The notes: a model not told the origin generated them from the sequence alone. 64,000 nt of DNA from Rosa chinensis (GCF_002994745.2 NC_037092.1:71213823-71277822), one strand, 5' to 3'; counted from the first letter of the stretch, positions 1 to 14,004 are shown. Numbers and translations are program-made.

Positions 1-625
1 TAGAGTGTTAATCAGCTAGCTAGCTAGCTAGGCATCTGGAGTGTTGAATGAGGACTCTTATGTATATATATGTGTGTACTTGTCTTTTGAGGATTAATAT
101 TAGAAATACCAATTTAGTCACAAATATTAGATGTCTGGGATTGATATTAGATGATTCTCAACCTGTGATAATCGTTGAAGCAGATCTCTTGCTATAGATT
201 AATTTGAACAAAAGCCTTGGATGGGGGACTTTAGTAAGTTTTAGGGCAGGGGAATGACTGGAATGAAATTCTTAATCATATTATGGCTATTGCTGCAAAC
301 TTTCTCTCTTTTTCTCTGCTAGTTATATTAGATGAGTTTGTTGACACTCCAGAGAGTAAGCGTCATACTGATAGCTTCATTCTGCTTCTGGGAAGGGGTC
401 TCCAATAGTGTTGTGCACAACTGTCAGCATTGTATACTCAATGAACTTTAAATAGTGTCCCATGGGGATTTCATTAAAATGGTTAAACATAGCTTCGTCT
501 TTTGATTTGGCCATTAGTTCATCTGCTTGTGTACATATTGATAGAGGAAACTACCCTGGTACTTACTGATTTGTTAATAAGGAGTGAGTTCTATCAGTTG
601 AATGTGATTCTCCTCTTTCATCTAG

Positions 626-3600
626 GATGCTTGGTTATGAAGGGGTGGAAGTTATAAATCCAGAGGGAGGCAAAGAAGACGCAGAGGAGGAAGCTCAACG
701 AGGAAGATGGAAACAGGAGGTATGCTAATTTTTCGTCTCTACAGTCTCCCTTTTAAGGATGTGTTGCTCTTTTATCATTTGCATTTGGTCATTAGGTGTA
801 AGAGTTCGTTTCATGTTTTTTTTTTTTTTTTGGTTATCAAGTATGTGTTTTTTAAGAGGGTTGGCTTTCTGTTCGGGAAGGAGCATCTTTTTGTACTCAT
901 ATAAAATTTTGATGTGGCAATAGGCCAATTCTCATGTTTAACTCCAGATTGCAATGTTTCTGGAGTCTTAGGTGTCATTGTGAATTTATGATAGGTGTAA
1001 CATTAACTTATAAACTGTATTAGTGAACAGTTGATCAAAATATGTGGCTTTGTAGCATTTTCTTGTCAGTTCCCCCATTCTCCCCATCCTCAGTGCACAA
1101 ATAAAATAGGAATTATGTTGTCTTCTTCATGAAATGCTATTGATCATACTTAAACTGAATTTCTTATGCATCTGTACATTTCTCTGTTAAAGGAACGAGA
1201 CAGTTACTGGAAGATGATGCAAAAGTATATAGGTTCAGATATAACATCAATGGTGACTCTTCCTGTATATATTTTGAGCCAATGACAATGCTGCAGAAAA
1301 TGGCAGAGGTTTGTACTAAACATCTGGCTGCGTGTCTACCTGGATAGTTGTGCACATTGCATATATGGTTTGATTGTTTTGTTAACTGTGCAATACCTAC
1401 AGCTGATGGAATATTCACACTTGTTGGATCGTGCTGATGAATGTGAGGATCCTTATATGCGGTTGGTGTACACCAGTGAGTATGGCTTTCCTTCGCTTGT
1501 GATGCACATTCAAGTTTCATTTTATGGTTGATGTATATCTATACATATCTGTTATTCATTACAGCTTCATGGGCTATATCTGTCTACTACGCCTACCAGC
1601 GAACATGGAAACCATTTAATCCTATACTTGGGGAGACTTATGAGATGGTTAATCACTGTGGGATTACATTCGTTGCAGAGCAGGTGAGCTTTTGAGGGCC
1701 ATGACTGTCTGAGTTTTTCATGTACATGCAAAACTCCCCTCCCATGGTGTTACACATTAGATTTTCTCTCCTACTCTCGTGATCCATTTAAGATCGTGAA
1801 TACCCTTAATTAACCATCATACAACATTATTCCAGGTCAGTCATCATCCACCAATGAGTGCTGCTCATGGTGAAAATGAGCATTTCACTTATGATGTGAC
1901 GTCAAAGCTGAAAACTAAATTTTTAGGGAACTCTCTTGATGTTTACCCTGTTGGAAGGTATTACAAACTCTGCTTGTTCTTTAATATGTAGTTTTTGATC
2001 TCCCGACAATATATTATTCATTTGGATGTCATGCAATACACTAGTGCTGAACTGCTGGTAGAAAGTTTCACCTCTTTTTTCTTCTGGTTTTGAATGGTTT
2101 CTAGAGCTAATTCCTTGGGAGAGCTCGATCTCTTCCCCTAGAAAAATGTATAATTAATTATCTGCTTTGGCTGCATTGTAGTGAATTCTTCCTGAAGGAA
2201 AAAGATGTAAGAATTAGATATAATAGATAGCTATGCACATATATCAACAATAGATGAACAATTATTTGAATTATGGATCTGCGTCATTTTAGAATTTTTT
2301 TTTGTACTTTTGTTGATGTATGGTTGGCTTTTTTGAAATTCTATGTAATCAAGTGAGATTTTATTCTTCATTATGATGTGTTTTTTCTTTCTTTCTGTTA
2401 ATATTTTTTCCTTGAAATTAAAAAATTGGATTGAACATTTATGTTATATATTTTGCGTTTGTTTACAGAACCCGAGTGACTCTTAAAAGAGATGGTGTAG
2501 TCTTAGATTTAGTGCCACCTCCCACAAAGGTAAACAACTTGATATTCGGACGGACTTGGGTTGATTCACCTGGAGAGATGATCATGACAAATCTGACAAC
2601 TGGGGACAAAGCTGTGCTATGTTTCCAGCCTTGTGGCTGGTTTGGGTATGAATTCCTTCAAGCATCTGTTCTGCTATCTATGAATTATTCAAGTGTTTCG
2701 ATAGCCGTGTTGTTACTGCTAGAACTTTGTAGTACAATGAGATTTGAACTTTCTATTTGTCACCTTTTAATCTCATTGGAATTGATTTCTGAGCTGGTGT
2801 TTTTTCTTTGTCTATAAATCAAGAAAAATGCTTCAAAATAAATAATTCACTGGATCCTGAAATGAATGAAATGTTTCAGTACAATCTACTAACGAATGAA
2901 TTTTGAAAATATTACTTTTGATTTATAACCTTCAGTGTTGGTTTGCAAAATTAGTTTATAGACCATGTAGTAGTTACAAGTTTTGCTAGTGGTGATAAAT
3001 TAAAAGTTGTATTTTGTTGCAGAGCTGGTCGTTATGAAGTGGATGGATATGTTTATAATTCTGCTGAGGAACCTAAGATATTGATGACTGGGAAATGGAA
3101 TGAATCCATGAATTATCAACCTTGTGATATGGAAGGGGAACCCCTTCCAGGAACAGAATTAAAAGAGGTACTCATAGTCTTATCTTTGTTGTATATTTTT
3201 GTCAGTCAAGTTTCATCTGCAATATGCGCAACTGTATTCTTTGAGTTAAGTTACATCTACATTATTTTTATGAAGACCATTTTAATACTGTTGTAGTGTA
3301 TTATTTATTATAGAGCAAATGGTGTCCATCTAGAGCGTGGTGAAGGCTTGCTATTCATTCATGTTTAGTAAAATATTCACCAGTATTTATCTGCTAGGTT
3401 CAGCTATGTTCTTTGGTACAGAAACAAAGGTTTGAAGAAGATGATGAATCGTTTACTTGAGATTCTCTTTATTCTGGACTGTTGCTTGTATCATGCGGTT
3501 ATATTGCTGGCTGTATATACTAAATAGTCTAGCTTCTGGCATTCACAAAGAATGATATCTGCAGGTTTGGCATATTGCCAATGTTCCGGAGATGACAAAT

Positions 3601-4108
3601 TTCAGTACACATACTTTGCACATAAAATAAATAGCTTTAACACTGCTCCTAAAAGTTGTTGGCATCGGACTCGCGTTTGCGCCCTGATAGATATGCACTT
3701 GAGAATGGCGATCTATCCAAAGCAGGTGCAGAGAAGAGCAGGTATCTTTCTCTCTCTATTCGTACTTTTTCCAAAAGGGAATCAGTGTTGGATTATATGT
3801 AATATTTCTAATATTACTGTGAAGATCTTTGAACCTGTTATTTATCCTTTGTTTCTCTTCAGATTGGAGGAGAGCAGAGAGCTGAAAAGAGAGAACGAGA
3901 AGCAAAGGAACAAAAGTTTACACCAAGATGGTTCGACTTAACTGAGGAGGTTACACCTACACCGTGGGGTGACTTGGAAGTCTATCAGTATAACAGTAAA
4001 TACACTCAACACCGTGCTGCAATTGATAGCTCTGACTCTGTTGATGGGGTTGATGTGAAATCAATTGACTTCAACCCATGGCAGTATGGCAATGTGTCCG
4101 CAGAATGA
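626..4108 (+). CDS. ORP3-like oxysterol-binding protein, left copy, exons 2-10 with frameshifts
   Basis: These are exons of an oxysterol-binding-protein-related protein of the short plant ORP3 type, a lipid-transfer protein with only the OSBP-related domain. Exons: 626-719, 1193-1308, 1403-1475, 1565-1683, 1836-1957, 2469-2645, 3023-3167, 3565-3741 and 3863-4108. Exon 1 lies outside the window. The OSBP signature EQVSHHPP spans the exon 5/6 junction. Compared with the intact right copy, exon 3 lacks one T, exon 9 lacks two A's and exon 10 lacks one G. These four one-base losses destroy the frame while every splice site is kept. That pattern fits sequencing error better than decay. Treat it as the same gene as 49,431-54,036 until shown otherwise. 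Confidence 0.9.
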
Positions 4109-4869
4109 GGTATACCCCGTTTTGTGTTAGCTTGTTTGATTGTGATGCTGGCCCATTTGACTTTTGGTTTGTGGAAGCAGTTGTTGTCATGTGTACATTG
4201 TATCCCATTCCAGAGTCCATCCTAGATAGCTAGCTTTGTTCCTTCTCCCTACCCCAAATCTCTGTTTGTTACTGATATCTCTCATAGTTTAGAGAAAGGC
4301 AATGAAATGGAAAAAAGTTTAAAGAGTTTGTTTGGTTAATGCTATGATATTTGGTGTGAAGCCTTCAACCGTTGTTTGGTTGGTTAATGGCTAAATGCTA
4401 TGATATATGGTGCCAAGCCTTTGACTCATAGAACAAGCTACTTTTGGTGCCCAGCCTTCGACTGTTTCAATACTTCCCATTTCAGAGTTACTGCTCTGAG
4501 TGCAGCCATACTTATGTGGCAAGTCAAGTTTATGACTTTGGATAGAGCTGGTTTCTACCATGATCCTTCTCTCTCTTGATTAAGTTACGTACTCAAAGTT
4601 TACAGGTGCCGCTGCTAGGAAAGAAATACAGTATTCTTTTGTACATTGTATGGATCTTGTTAGTTGTTATATACTTATTAGGATTCTTGAATCGAAAAGG
4701 GCGCCAAAATACCTTTCTCCAGTAAATGAAAAGGTATACCTGTTTTAAAGAATATGAGATGCAGATGTAAAAGGGAAAAATCCCGTCGAGTAAATTGAAC
4801 GATAAATTCAACAAAAGAGACCTCTAGCATATTCTTCATTGTCAAACAGATTACAGTCCTGCCGTAGTT
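4109..4869. other. Convergent intergenic region, left copy
   Basis: This region lies between the ORP stop codon and the tail of the inverted helicase locus. It holds the ORP 3' untranslated region and, from about 4,330, the helicase 3' flank. That flank recurs in diverged form near 6,645-7,219 (shared landmark: a TGCTATGATATTTGGTG-like string). I see no gene in it. Confidence 0.7.
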
Positions 4870-6480
4870 TCACCGTGTGTTGCCATAGTAGCCACAACCT
4901 CTCCATACTCGATTGGAAAAACCATTATTTCTTCCATCAGAGAAACCACCATCGGATTTATGGGAAAACCTATTATTTCTTCTATCAGAGAAATCATGAA
5001 CCCTGCCATCTCTTCTTCCAAAACCATCACCAGGGCCAAATCTTCCTCCCCTTGCTTTTTCTTGTAGATTAGGCAATATTTCCAACACCTTTTACTTCAC
5101 ACTAGCGACTTTCTTCGAACCTGCACCCATATACAGATATATGAAATCAATGAGTGATCCATGTCTAAAAGAAAATATAATCAAATAAGACAATTCGATT
5201 GACAACAATTCCATAAAATGAAGAAAACACACTTTACCAGCAAGAATATCCAAATCTCAGCAGCTACTTCAAAACATTCACCCTTTCCGTCAGTTATTAA
5301 CTTCATACCTTTAGTGACTCAACCTTCTCCTCGGCAAGAACCTCTTCAAGAGTTTATAAGCTCAAATGAGAGAAAGTTGGTGGAAATCAAGAGGCAAACA
5401 TATTGAAAAAAACCTAACTGGTTCAACTGTCAGCAGATTGATTATCGGAACCATATGATCTAAGTCATATAACTTGATCATTTCATGCAGTGTTTTTTTT
5501 TTTTTTTTGTGGGACTTAAAATAAAACAAGGCAAGAGTGATTAATGCTAATCCCGGTGTGTAAAGGGCTCTTCCACACTCAAGCAGTACCGTGACATGGT
5601 AAGAACTAAGAAGTGCTCTCTTTTTTATCTCGGTGGAGCCCTGCACACCGTAGAACAATAGCTCACGTTTTAGATCGGCAATTTCAGATCAAAATGCATC
5701 ATGTAATGAGAAATAGATAAGAAAAAAAGCTTACAGCAGTCTTAGCAAGGGCCTTTGCCAGTAGTTTTCTGCATATAGGCCAGAGGTGTTAAGAAGCTCC
5801 TCTGCAATAGACTCGAAAGCGGGAATTTCACTGCATGCGATTAGAAAAAGTGCATTAATATCTGATTATCTGAACCCAATCAACCTCAGTTTTGTCTGGA
5901 AAAACAAAGAAAAAGAGCTCGCCTCTAAGTACCTCATTATACATTGCAACCATTCAATACCAAAAGAGAGAAACAATCCAGGATCCTCACCTGCTCTCCC
6001 TGTGCATCCACATCGATGGATATAGTCTTCTGCATTACGTGGAGGTTCATACTGAATCATGAACGATAAAAGTAAATGAGATGAACAAATATAGATAGAG
6101 TTCTAATTAAATTGCACTCACACATACCTGGATAATTAATTGAATATCATTGATATCCGGTCCATGTGCTGCAACATTTGTGGCTACTAATGTCAAGAAC
6201 TTCAGACCCTGAAGCCGAAAGTGTCACCTGAAGATACCAGATACGTACAAGAAGGTGGGAATTAATTCTGTGAATAGAAGCTAAGACCCTGAAAATACCT
6301 TGTTTTGTAAGTTTTACAAAGAGAAGTAAAAATGTATCATGTTTAAGTAAGTGTTTAACTATAGCTCACGTTGAGCCTGCTGTATGTCCCCATGCAAAGA
6401 TTATGCTCCAAGCAACGAGCAGCAAGTTTAGAAGCACTTTCCTTTGTCGCAATGAAAACTATTGTATTACCTCCGACTCA
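4870..6480 (-). pseudogene. RH7-type helicase, decayed RecA2 and C-terminal half, left copy
   Basis: On the minus strand, scattered exon-like pieces resemble the second half of RH7/PRH75 DEAD-box helicases. In gene order they are a motif IV region (TIVFIATKES, near 6,350-6,480), a motif V region (VATNVAAHGPDI), a motif VI region (YIHRCGCTGRAG, about 5,992-6,054), C-terminal pieces (FESIAEELLNTSGLYAE; EIKKRALLSS; RFLPEEKVESLKG) and the Arg/Gly/Asn-rich tail ending at the stop codon at 4,870-4,872. Motif V has R-to-H and L-to-P changes and motif VI has R-to-C. A shared frameshift after TSGLYAE and an in-frame stop just before KVLEILPNLQEKA occur in both copies, so the decay is real and not only sequencing error. 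Confidence 0.75.
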
Positions 6481-7219
6481 GAAACATAGAAATTGGATAC
6501 ATGAGGAATTCAAAGTCCTCCCTATCCGGTCCATGTTGCAATATTGTAAATTTGCAATATATATAAGTCGCCTTGATGACGGTCTACCTCCATTTTGGTC
6601 TGAATGAATCTATCTCACCCTTTGTCACGCTCATAATATATAGGGTGTTTGGTAATGCTATGATATTTGGTGCTGTTGTGCCAAGCCTTCAATTCGACCA
6701 TATAGAAGGAGCTATGTTAATGGCGCAACATCACGCTATGCTTCAGTAGTCCAAGTTTTTAAATTTTGGATATGCTGGTTACTTTTCTCTAAATGACATG
6801 TTTTTCTCTTCATTAAGTTATGTAGCTCCTTTAGCCCTGCAAGTGCTGACTGTGCCGGATCTAGCAGGATAAGAAAAACTCAGTATGATTTTTTTTTTTT
6901 TTTGTCAACTAACTCTGTATGGATTTTGAATCACAAAAAAAACTCGATCCAATACAACACCTTTAATTTTCTCCAGTAAATAGAAAACTGAATTTAAAAA
7001 AGTGGACTTTCATTTCTACAAACTTGATCGAGAAGCGTAGGGACAGGGAAAATCCCATCGGCTAAAATAAAAGAAAAAAAGAAGGGTAAGCCCTCTAGTG
7101 AATATTTTCTTCATGATCATATATGCTCTTCCCTTCACGTCGATTTACTGGCTTTCATCACTTCCGACCCTTATATGCAACCTTCATTTACAGGCACTTG
7201 ATGAGCAACGCTCTAAGTT

Positions 7220-9161
7220 TCACCATCTGTTGCCATAGTTGCTGCGACCTGTCCCACCTTGACCGGAAAACCTATAATTTCTTTATCAGAGAAACCACCA
7301 TCGGATTGACTGGTCTTCATTTTTTCATTACCAACCAAATCAACCTTTTTATAATTTGATTTAAGATACCTGGAGGGAGCAATCTGAAAAAGAAAAATGA
7401 AATTCGTTTATAGGTATGTGCCAAAGGTTCAAGGTTCATAGAAGGAACTGTCACCCCAACTTCTATGTAGAACTTTTTTGGTTCAAAGTTGAACAACTCG
7501 GGTTCATATACTTACCTCTTCCACCCAATGGGGCATGGTAGTACTGAAGAGAAGCGTTTGAACTTTAGCTACATCATATTCCTTGCCTGCAAACCCATGA
7601 AACAGAAATAGATATAGAAGATATGTACTTTGTGAAAATATGAAAACACCCGTTGAGCAAATTAAGGTATACCTAGAATGAATTCAACATGTTCAACTAA
7701 CCCCTTCTTTGACATTTCATCAGCTTCACCAAGGACCCGAAACTTCAAATTGCTCAAGTCTATGTTGCCCTTTTCTATTTGATCCTACACCAAACTCGCA
7801 TTACTTTAACTTGGGAATTCGGCAAAGCTAACACTACAAGAACTCAAAATTAAATATCGGAAAGTACTTGATCGATCTCTACCTTTACACGGCCAGGTGT
7901 TCCAACAATGATATCAACCCGGCCTCTCTTTAACTTCTTTGTTTGAACCTTGTGGGAGGATCCTCCGTGTACACAACATGACACTATTCCAAAGAACCGC
8001 CGTAAAATCCAAATTCCTTAAGAACCTGAATGAACAAAATTAATTGTCACGCATGCGTGGATATGATACTAAGCAAACAAACTGAGGTTGATGGTAAATG
8101 ATATATACCTGTATGGCCAAGTCCCTTGTAGGTAAAAGTACGATAACAGTTGGAGCCCTGTACCCGGTCTTTTTAGATTGTTCTGCAGAACCATTTATTA
8201 GAGACTCCAGGATGGGTAACACAAAAGCCAGAGTTTTATCCTGCAACCAACATTGCAAAAATGTACATATAATGTCCAATATTAACAGACAAACTGCCAT
8301 TGAATTTTCTAATTGAATTCTTCAAACAAAGGCCAAAAGCACGGAGATATGGTATATTATGTGTCTACTCAACAAAAGTTTTCATTTATCAATATATGAA
8401 TATTTCTCACGGTTATTTTTTCAAGTAGTCAAAGTGATAACTAGAAAAAGGTGTGATATCAAATTCAAGTTTAGTTATAGATTTACTGAATTCCAATGTA
8501 TGATGCTAAAAAAATATCTTACTAGGTATTTTGTATATTTATGAATGAAGATAAACAGCTTGGTCTCCTCAAACTAGTCGAATCTGTTTATGTATGTGGA
8601 AAATCGAAAAGAAATAATATTTAGCTACTCATTTAGTACCTGGCCAGCGCTAGCCTGACCCATCAAGTCGAACCCATCCAAGATGGTATCGAAGGTCATG
8701 GCCTGAATTGGAGACAAGGACTCGACCCCCCTCTCCTTCAACTTAGCCATCAATGGCTGCGAATCCGAAACTGCGACACCGCATTAGGTTTCTCCTCCTC
8801 CTCCACATTCTTTTTCTTCTCCTCTTCCTCCACCTTGGCCTTCTTTGATTTCTTTTGGTCATCGACACCGCTTTCGGGGTCTCCTCCTCCCCGTTCGTTT
8901 CTTCTCCTCTTGCTCCACCTTGTCCTTCTTTGATTTCTTCTTAGTCTTTTGTGCCTCAAACTCGCTGTTGGGTTTGGCATTGTTCAAGGGCTCGCTCCTG
9001 TTTTCCTTGTCGCCAGCATTCACGTCCATATCCAAATCCTTTCGCTTCTTTGACTCTTTCTTACTCTTCTTCTCAATTCTCATCGGAATCGGAGTTTCTA
9101 CGCGTTCCTCTTTCGCCTTTTTCATCTTCTTCTCCTTCTTGTCAATACCTATGGAAGACAT
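7220..9161 (-). CDS. Truncated RH7-like DEAD-box protein, left copy with frameshifts
   Basis: This is the same gene as 57,162-59,115, where the full description is given. Exon 1 here is 8,640-9,161 (522 bases instead of 525) and the last exon is 7,220-7,383 (164 instead of 165). The exon encoding the YGGSLGI segment also lacks one C. These five one-base losses break the frame into fragments. Splice sites and all other bases that I compared agree with the right copy. The altered ATPase motifs (DKT in motif I, GEAD in motif II, STT in motif III) are present here as well, so they are not random errors in one copy. Confidence 0.85.
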
Positions 9162-9420
9162 GGCGGTGTTCTATAGAGTGAAACGTATATATATTATAAT
9201 GTATTAGTGTATATGTTATTTATATCGCGAGGGAGAAGGGTTCTCCTGCTTCCGAGGAATGTAGCAGTGAGTTGCATTACAAGGAAAACCAGAGAGGTTA
9301 GGGTTTGGCTGCTTTATTAGGGTTTAGTAGCATTGTTTATTGGGGTTTTTGACCAAAAAAAAAAAAGCATTGTTTATTGGGCCGTCGAATTGTTTAACCC
9401 CTCAGGTCCGGCCCAACACT
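9162..9420 (-). promoter_or_regulatory. Telo-box and site II promoter elements, left copy
   Basis: Two telo-boxes (TTAGGGTTT at 9,298-9,306 and 9,317-9,325) and two site II-type motifs (TGGGCC at 9,378-9,383, GGCCCA at 9,410-9,415) lie just upstream of the helicase start codon. In plants this pair is typical of ribosomal-protein and ribosome-biogenesis promoters, which suits the nucleolar RH7 family. Confidence 0.6.
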
Positions 9421-12400
9421 AATTTTTACTTACATGAACCACATCAACATGCCCAAATTGCCCACAACAGATGATCCTCCAGAGAAAATTGAAATGACCA
9501 CATGTACAGCTTATTAACAAACCATGGTTCTGGAAACCTAAAAACAAACGTACATACTACCCCTAATCACCGAGATAGGAATATCATTCACTATGATTGT
9601 CGTTAAACATGGTAGAAAAACTCGCAAAGATCCCAATCGATCCCAGAAATATTGAAAGAAAGTTGCCGACACCCTGCCCTCTACTGAGATCCACCCATCA
9701 GGACAACGGCCAACTACATTGAGCTGCTGGTTCAAGACGAGTAGCTGAAACTTGTGAAGAGGAAGTTCATCCAATTAATTAATGATCCAAACTACAGTCT
9801 AATAACACTACTAACTTGTTTGGTTCTGAGTACTCTTCTTGGCCTGCAAAGGTCGATCGACGCTCACCGGCCGGCCTCTCAACCACCTAAAGAAGGCAGA
9901 CATGTAAGTTTAACTTACATGGTAACATGCATGTTCCGATGTTCGCTTTGTCCAAAACAACCAACCTTTTCTCCAAGTAGCCAGGCCTGCCAATTCAAAG
10001 TGGCCAAAGCCCCTGGCTTAAACTCGAATACTGAAAGACTTGGGGTGTTTTACAGTGCTCTCTAGTTTCATTACTCATTCTCTCGAAAATTAATGAGTTA
10101 GTCTAACTCCAGAACACTATAGAACTTTCGGAAATGACTTATGCATATGCACATCGCAAATTTGCATTGTCACCTTGATGACCCTACCTGCCATTTCAAA
10201 TCAAAAGTCCATGAATCTATCTCATGCACCCCTTTTTTATGGACCCGGATGACGAGAGTCCCTGCGAATCATGTCCCTCCCAATTTAACGAGCTTGACGC
10301 CTCCATGATTAAAAGCTTTATATCATTTGAATTCGAAATTCAAATGACTAGAAATGCATGGCATGTACAATTCAGAGACTGATTGCCTTCCAGCCAATGT
10401 CCCTTGTGAAATAATTCATCTTGAAACAATTGATTTTGAAAGAATGAACAAACTGCGGGGTGGTCGTTTTCAAGTGCACTTAGTTTGCTAAGAGGCTATG
10501 GCCCTCCATTACAGATGCACAACTTCTTTTGAAGTCTCGTAATTATATATAATTAGCCGACAACCTACTGCCTAATATATATATTGCTGCAAATTTGGGT
10601 GGAATCGGATCTTACTTAACGCATCTTCATCAATCTTGTTCAAAATTGTTGTACTTGTTCAAAATTCTCATCACCTCTAATGCTAGCTAGCCAATATTAA
10701 TTACAAATTTCGGGAGCCACTAGTTAAACGAAATTCATATCAATTAAGAAATTACATTCATAATGTGAAAATTATTGCGAATCTCACACTAACCGACAGT
10801 TATTAGTTATTGATGGACAATTATCAATGAAGATCAGAAAAATCCAGAGTTTTCAATTGCTTACCACGTAAAATTCATAGATCAACCTTCACTCTGATCA
10901 ACAATATGTCAATTCATCATCCATTATGAAACTCACACCAATCAATGGTTGTAAATTACCGAAATTGAACTCATCACAAAATTCACATCAATCAACGATT
11001 GTTAGTTATTAATATATAAAGTTGATCTAATATGAAGTTCACACTAATCAACTAGTGTGTCACTTGTGTGCATTCAGGCAATATACACTAACAAATTCCA
11101 TGCACCTTGTAAATTACCTGACCATAAAACTTAAATTTTCTTCTATGGCATGGCTCTTTGGGATATATAAGAGCTTTGTTCTACCACTTCGTCATTCCTT
11201 TCTTCTTTGCAACAAGGTAACTTGTGTCTTGGGTGGGTATACTGCAGATTGGCTTTGCTTTATGTTAGCGTATTCTGTACTTAAAGAACTAACCGTGTAT
11301 TCCGAATAAGTTCTCCATTTTAAATGTGGGGAACAATTTTTATGCTTAGTTTGGAAAAATGAAGATAAAGTTGAATTAATCTTCCATTCTTCATCGCCTG
11401 GATAAGTCATGGGTCAAAAGCTTACCATTTGGCACAGTCAAGTTACCATGCTATCTTTCTCTTGCCATAGCCTTCTTGGTCTTCAACTTCATTTTCTTTT
11501 GTACTTCTTTGCTTTGGTCTACGCCATTATATAATACAAAATATCTATACATATAAGAAATTTACTGCATGTTGATATATAGTATATATCATTTTTTTTT
11601 TATTAATAGAATTTAAAGATTTGCATTATAAATTTTATAATAAATATACATTTAAAATAAGATAATTTTAGACATAATAACAAGATGAACAATAAAAGAA
11701 TCATCCAAATGAAATGAATCTAAAGAAACCACCAAAAAATTAAGAATTTGATAGTGAAAACATACATCTTAACCACATTATTTTCGATATAAGCATAAGA
11801 TCTACGTACATGCACTATACACTATTAACTATATATAAATTTCTGAAAACAATTCATGTAAAAGAATAATGCAGCGACACAATGATATTAGTAGATCAAT
11901 TTCACCAATATATTTACAACCTGTATATCACGTACTCAATTACAAAACTAATTTGTAGCTAAAAAGATCAAGATGGAGACAGGATATTATGATATCTTAA
12001 GGAACAATTTATGATTAAGTAGCGTGTAACTAAACCCATGGAATCTTTTAAAAGTGGCTTATAGTTTTGTTCTTTATAATGTCCACCTGAATTTGGTGTT
12101 GAAGAATAACTGAATGAGGATCAATATCTGCTGCCAAAATGTAGTGATTTACAGACTGTTGGGTTGCAAAGTCTGTGTTGAAAGGCTCCACGGAACAGAA
12201 AGACAGATGAGACTTGGATCTCAACCGCCACAATGACCCCAATTAGATTTATATTCATGATGAATGTGAGAGAGAGATCTGGGTGTTACTTTTACGTCAA
12301 GAAATCCTTTCTGTTACGTGAACTTCAATTCTACTTCCTCCAGCAAACACATCGGTTTTGAAACGAAACATTCATATAGGATCGACCTTTCTTTTTTCTT

Positions 12401-13519
12401 ACCATTTCCAGACCATACCAATGACTTTCTCACAGATTAATTTTTGACTTGTTGTGGTTAGAATTTACTCAAAGAAGTATTTTTGCTTGACACGAGCGTT
12501 TAAGACACCTCTCTCTGGCTATCAGACATTTTTCGTTATTTTCAAAAAATTTACATTCCAACGAGTCGAATATTAAGTTCAGGACTTTTGTTTTACCTAG
12601 AAGTTATCGTAATTATTTCACTGTAATATTAGTCTATAAAAAAAAAATTATATGAGAGTGTCTTTGGCTCTCTTTTTTTAAAAGAAGCGTAAGCTAGGGT
12701 TTCACCTAGGCAAAGTTCCTTAGCACAAGGAGGTGACTGGCAGCGCCTTGCTCCACCCTTGATCCATGTGGCGTGACTGGCTTAACCCGACTCAATGCAA
12801 ATCAAGTGCTTAATATTTTAGACACATTAAGTGTTGTCTATATTTACATGACACATAATATGTGAATGATAACGATATCGTACAATATATAATGACACAA
12901 ATTTTATTACAAACTTCACACCAACTCATAACTCATAATCACTTGCATGCGCAGATGACTATGGCTGTTACATTAAGCGTAATTGAATTACATGTATAGT
13001 GTATACTTATTACATCAGATTACTATTAGCTTATACTCTCATATACATAAGCTCAAACTGCTTGATCATGTGATGGCATGGGCTAATTGTATGCCATTGC
13101 CAATGCGATAGAAAATGTGAGTCCTCCTATCCTTTATTACTCATGTGACACCACTCTTTTGTGGATTGTAATGTTCCCTAAACGCCAACAAAAGCAGCAG
13201 ACCCTTTATAATAACCCCTAAAATTTTAAATAGAAAAAGACATTAGTATAAAGGAGACAAGCAACGTTGTGGTCACATTGTTGGCATGGCATTTCCAAAA
13301 TGCACTCACATTCAGCTGGCACTTCAACAAGGCTAGCCGAGAACAATTTACATCATGCAAGCATCTTATTTTTTAGTAGAGTTAATTTCACCAATACATT
13401 ACCCAAGACCAGTCTGTAGTACTTGTATTTTTTTAAATCAATTTTTAGACATTGTAAGGGATAAATGAATCTGACTGTTGAAAATAAATGCGCAGTTTTG
13501 AGTTATAATTTTAGCTATG
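9421..13519. other. Non-coding AT-rich upstream region, left copy
   Basis: I see no convincing gene. The ORFs here are short and lack family resemblance, and their lengths differ between the two copies because of one-base indels, as expected of non-coding DNA. A degenerate short tandem repeat lies at 10,786-11,060. Confidence 0.6.
10786..11060. repeat. Degenerate tandem repeat of a CACACYAATCAA-type unit
   Basis: Units resembling TTCACACCAATCAA followed by a TTGTTAGTTAT-like part recur near 10,786, 10,930, 10,985 and 11,038, with spacings of roughly 50-70 bases. The same array is in the right copy near 60,745-61,020. No function is evident. Confidence 0.5.
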
Positions 13520-13949
13520 AATTTAAGAACAATTCTTAGATTCACTCCTAGGGGTGAATGAGTATATTCACTCCCATTGTCGATTAACATACTTTTCACT
13601 TAATAAATTTAAATCCACGGACATAATTCTTTAAATAAGCCTTTACAGATCATCTCTGTAAAAAAGATCAATCGAATCAGAATTCATTTAATTATCTAAT
13701 TGAATCAAACAAATGATGTTCTACAACACCTAACTACTATTATGATGAACCGTCCATATATTTTCATCGAAATGAATGACTAAAAGGTCTTCAATATTGA
13801 ATTTTTTTTTTACAGAGCTAATCTTGTATTACGTTATACAACATGAAAGGAGTCAGGATTAGAAAATATAAATTATTATGCCTAATCGCAAGAGAAGGTG
13901 AATATGTTCATTCACCCAAGGGGTAAACCTAAGAATTGTTCTAAATTTA
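13520..13949. mobile_element. Foldback MITE-like element, left copy
   Basis: About 60 bases at each end form inverted repeats. The left end reads AATTTAAGAACAATTCTTAG followed by a GGGTGAATG segment, and the right end is its reverse complement with mismatches. The inside is AT-rich with no ORF, so this is a non-autonomous DNA element. I could not fix a target duplication. The same element is at 63,514-63,942. Confidence 0.65.
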
Positions 13950-14004
13950 ATACATGTGATTAAAATATCATTGTCACTCATTAGTTCCCTAAAAACGTGT
14001 GTGT

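Larger units (their letters stand above)
1..13998 (+). repeat. Left copy of a ~14-kb direct duplication
   Basis: This block matches 49,922-64,000 in the same orientation. Position 1 pairs with 49,922, the ORP stop codon at 4,108 pairs with 54,036, the helicase start at 9,161 pairs with 59,115, and 13,991 pairs with 63,984. The offset grows from 49,921 to 49,993, so this copy is about 72 bases shorter. In the coding exons I compared, the differences are single-base losses here, mostly in homopolymers, and I noticed no substitutions. The copy continues left of the window, since exon 1 of the ORP gene is missing. It is either a recent segmental duplication or, more likely, a false duplication in the assembly. 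Confidence 0.95.

Noticed and set aside
4851..5088. Overlapping ORFs on both strands near the helicase tail
   Set aside because: Only the minus-strand Arg/Gly/Asn-rich frame matches a helicase tail; the others are shadows.
13050..13110. Short ATGGCAT/ATGCCAT inverted repeat as a possible microRNA hairpin
   Set aside because: The arms are too short and no known mature microRNA sequence is present.
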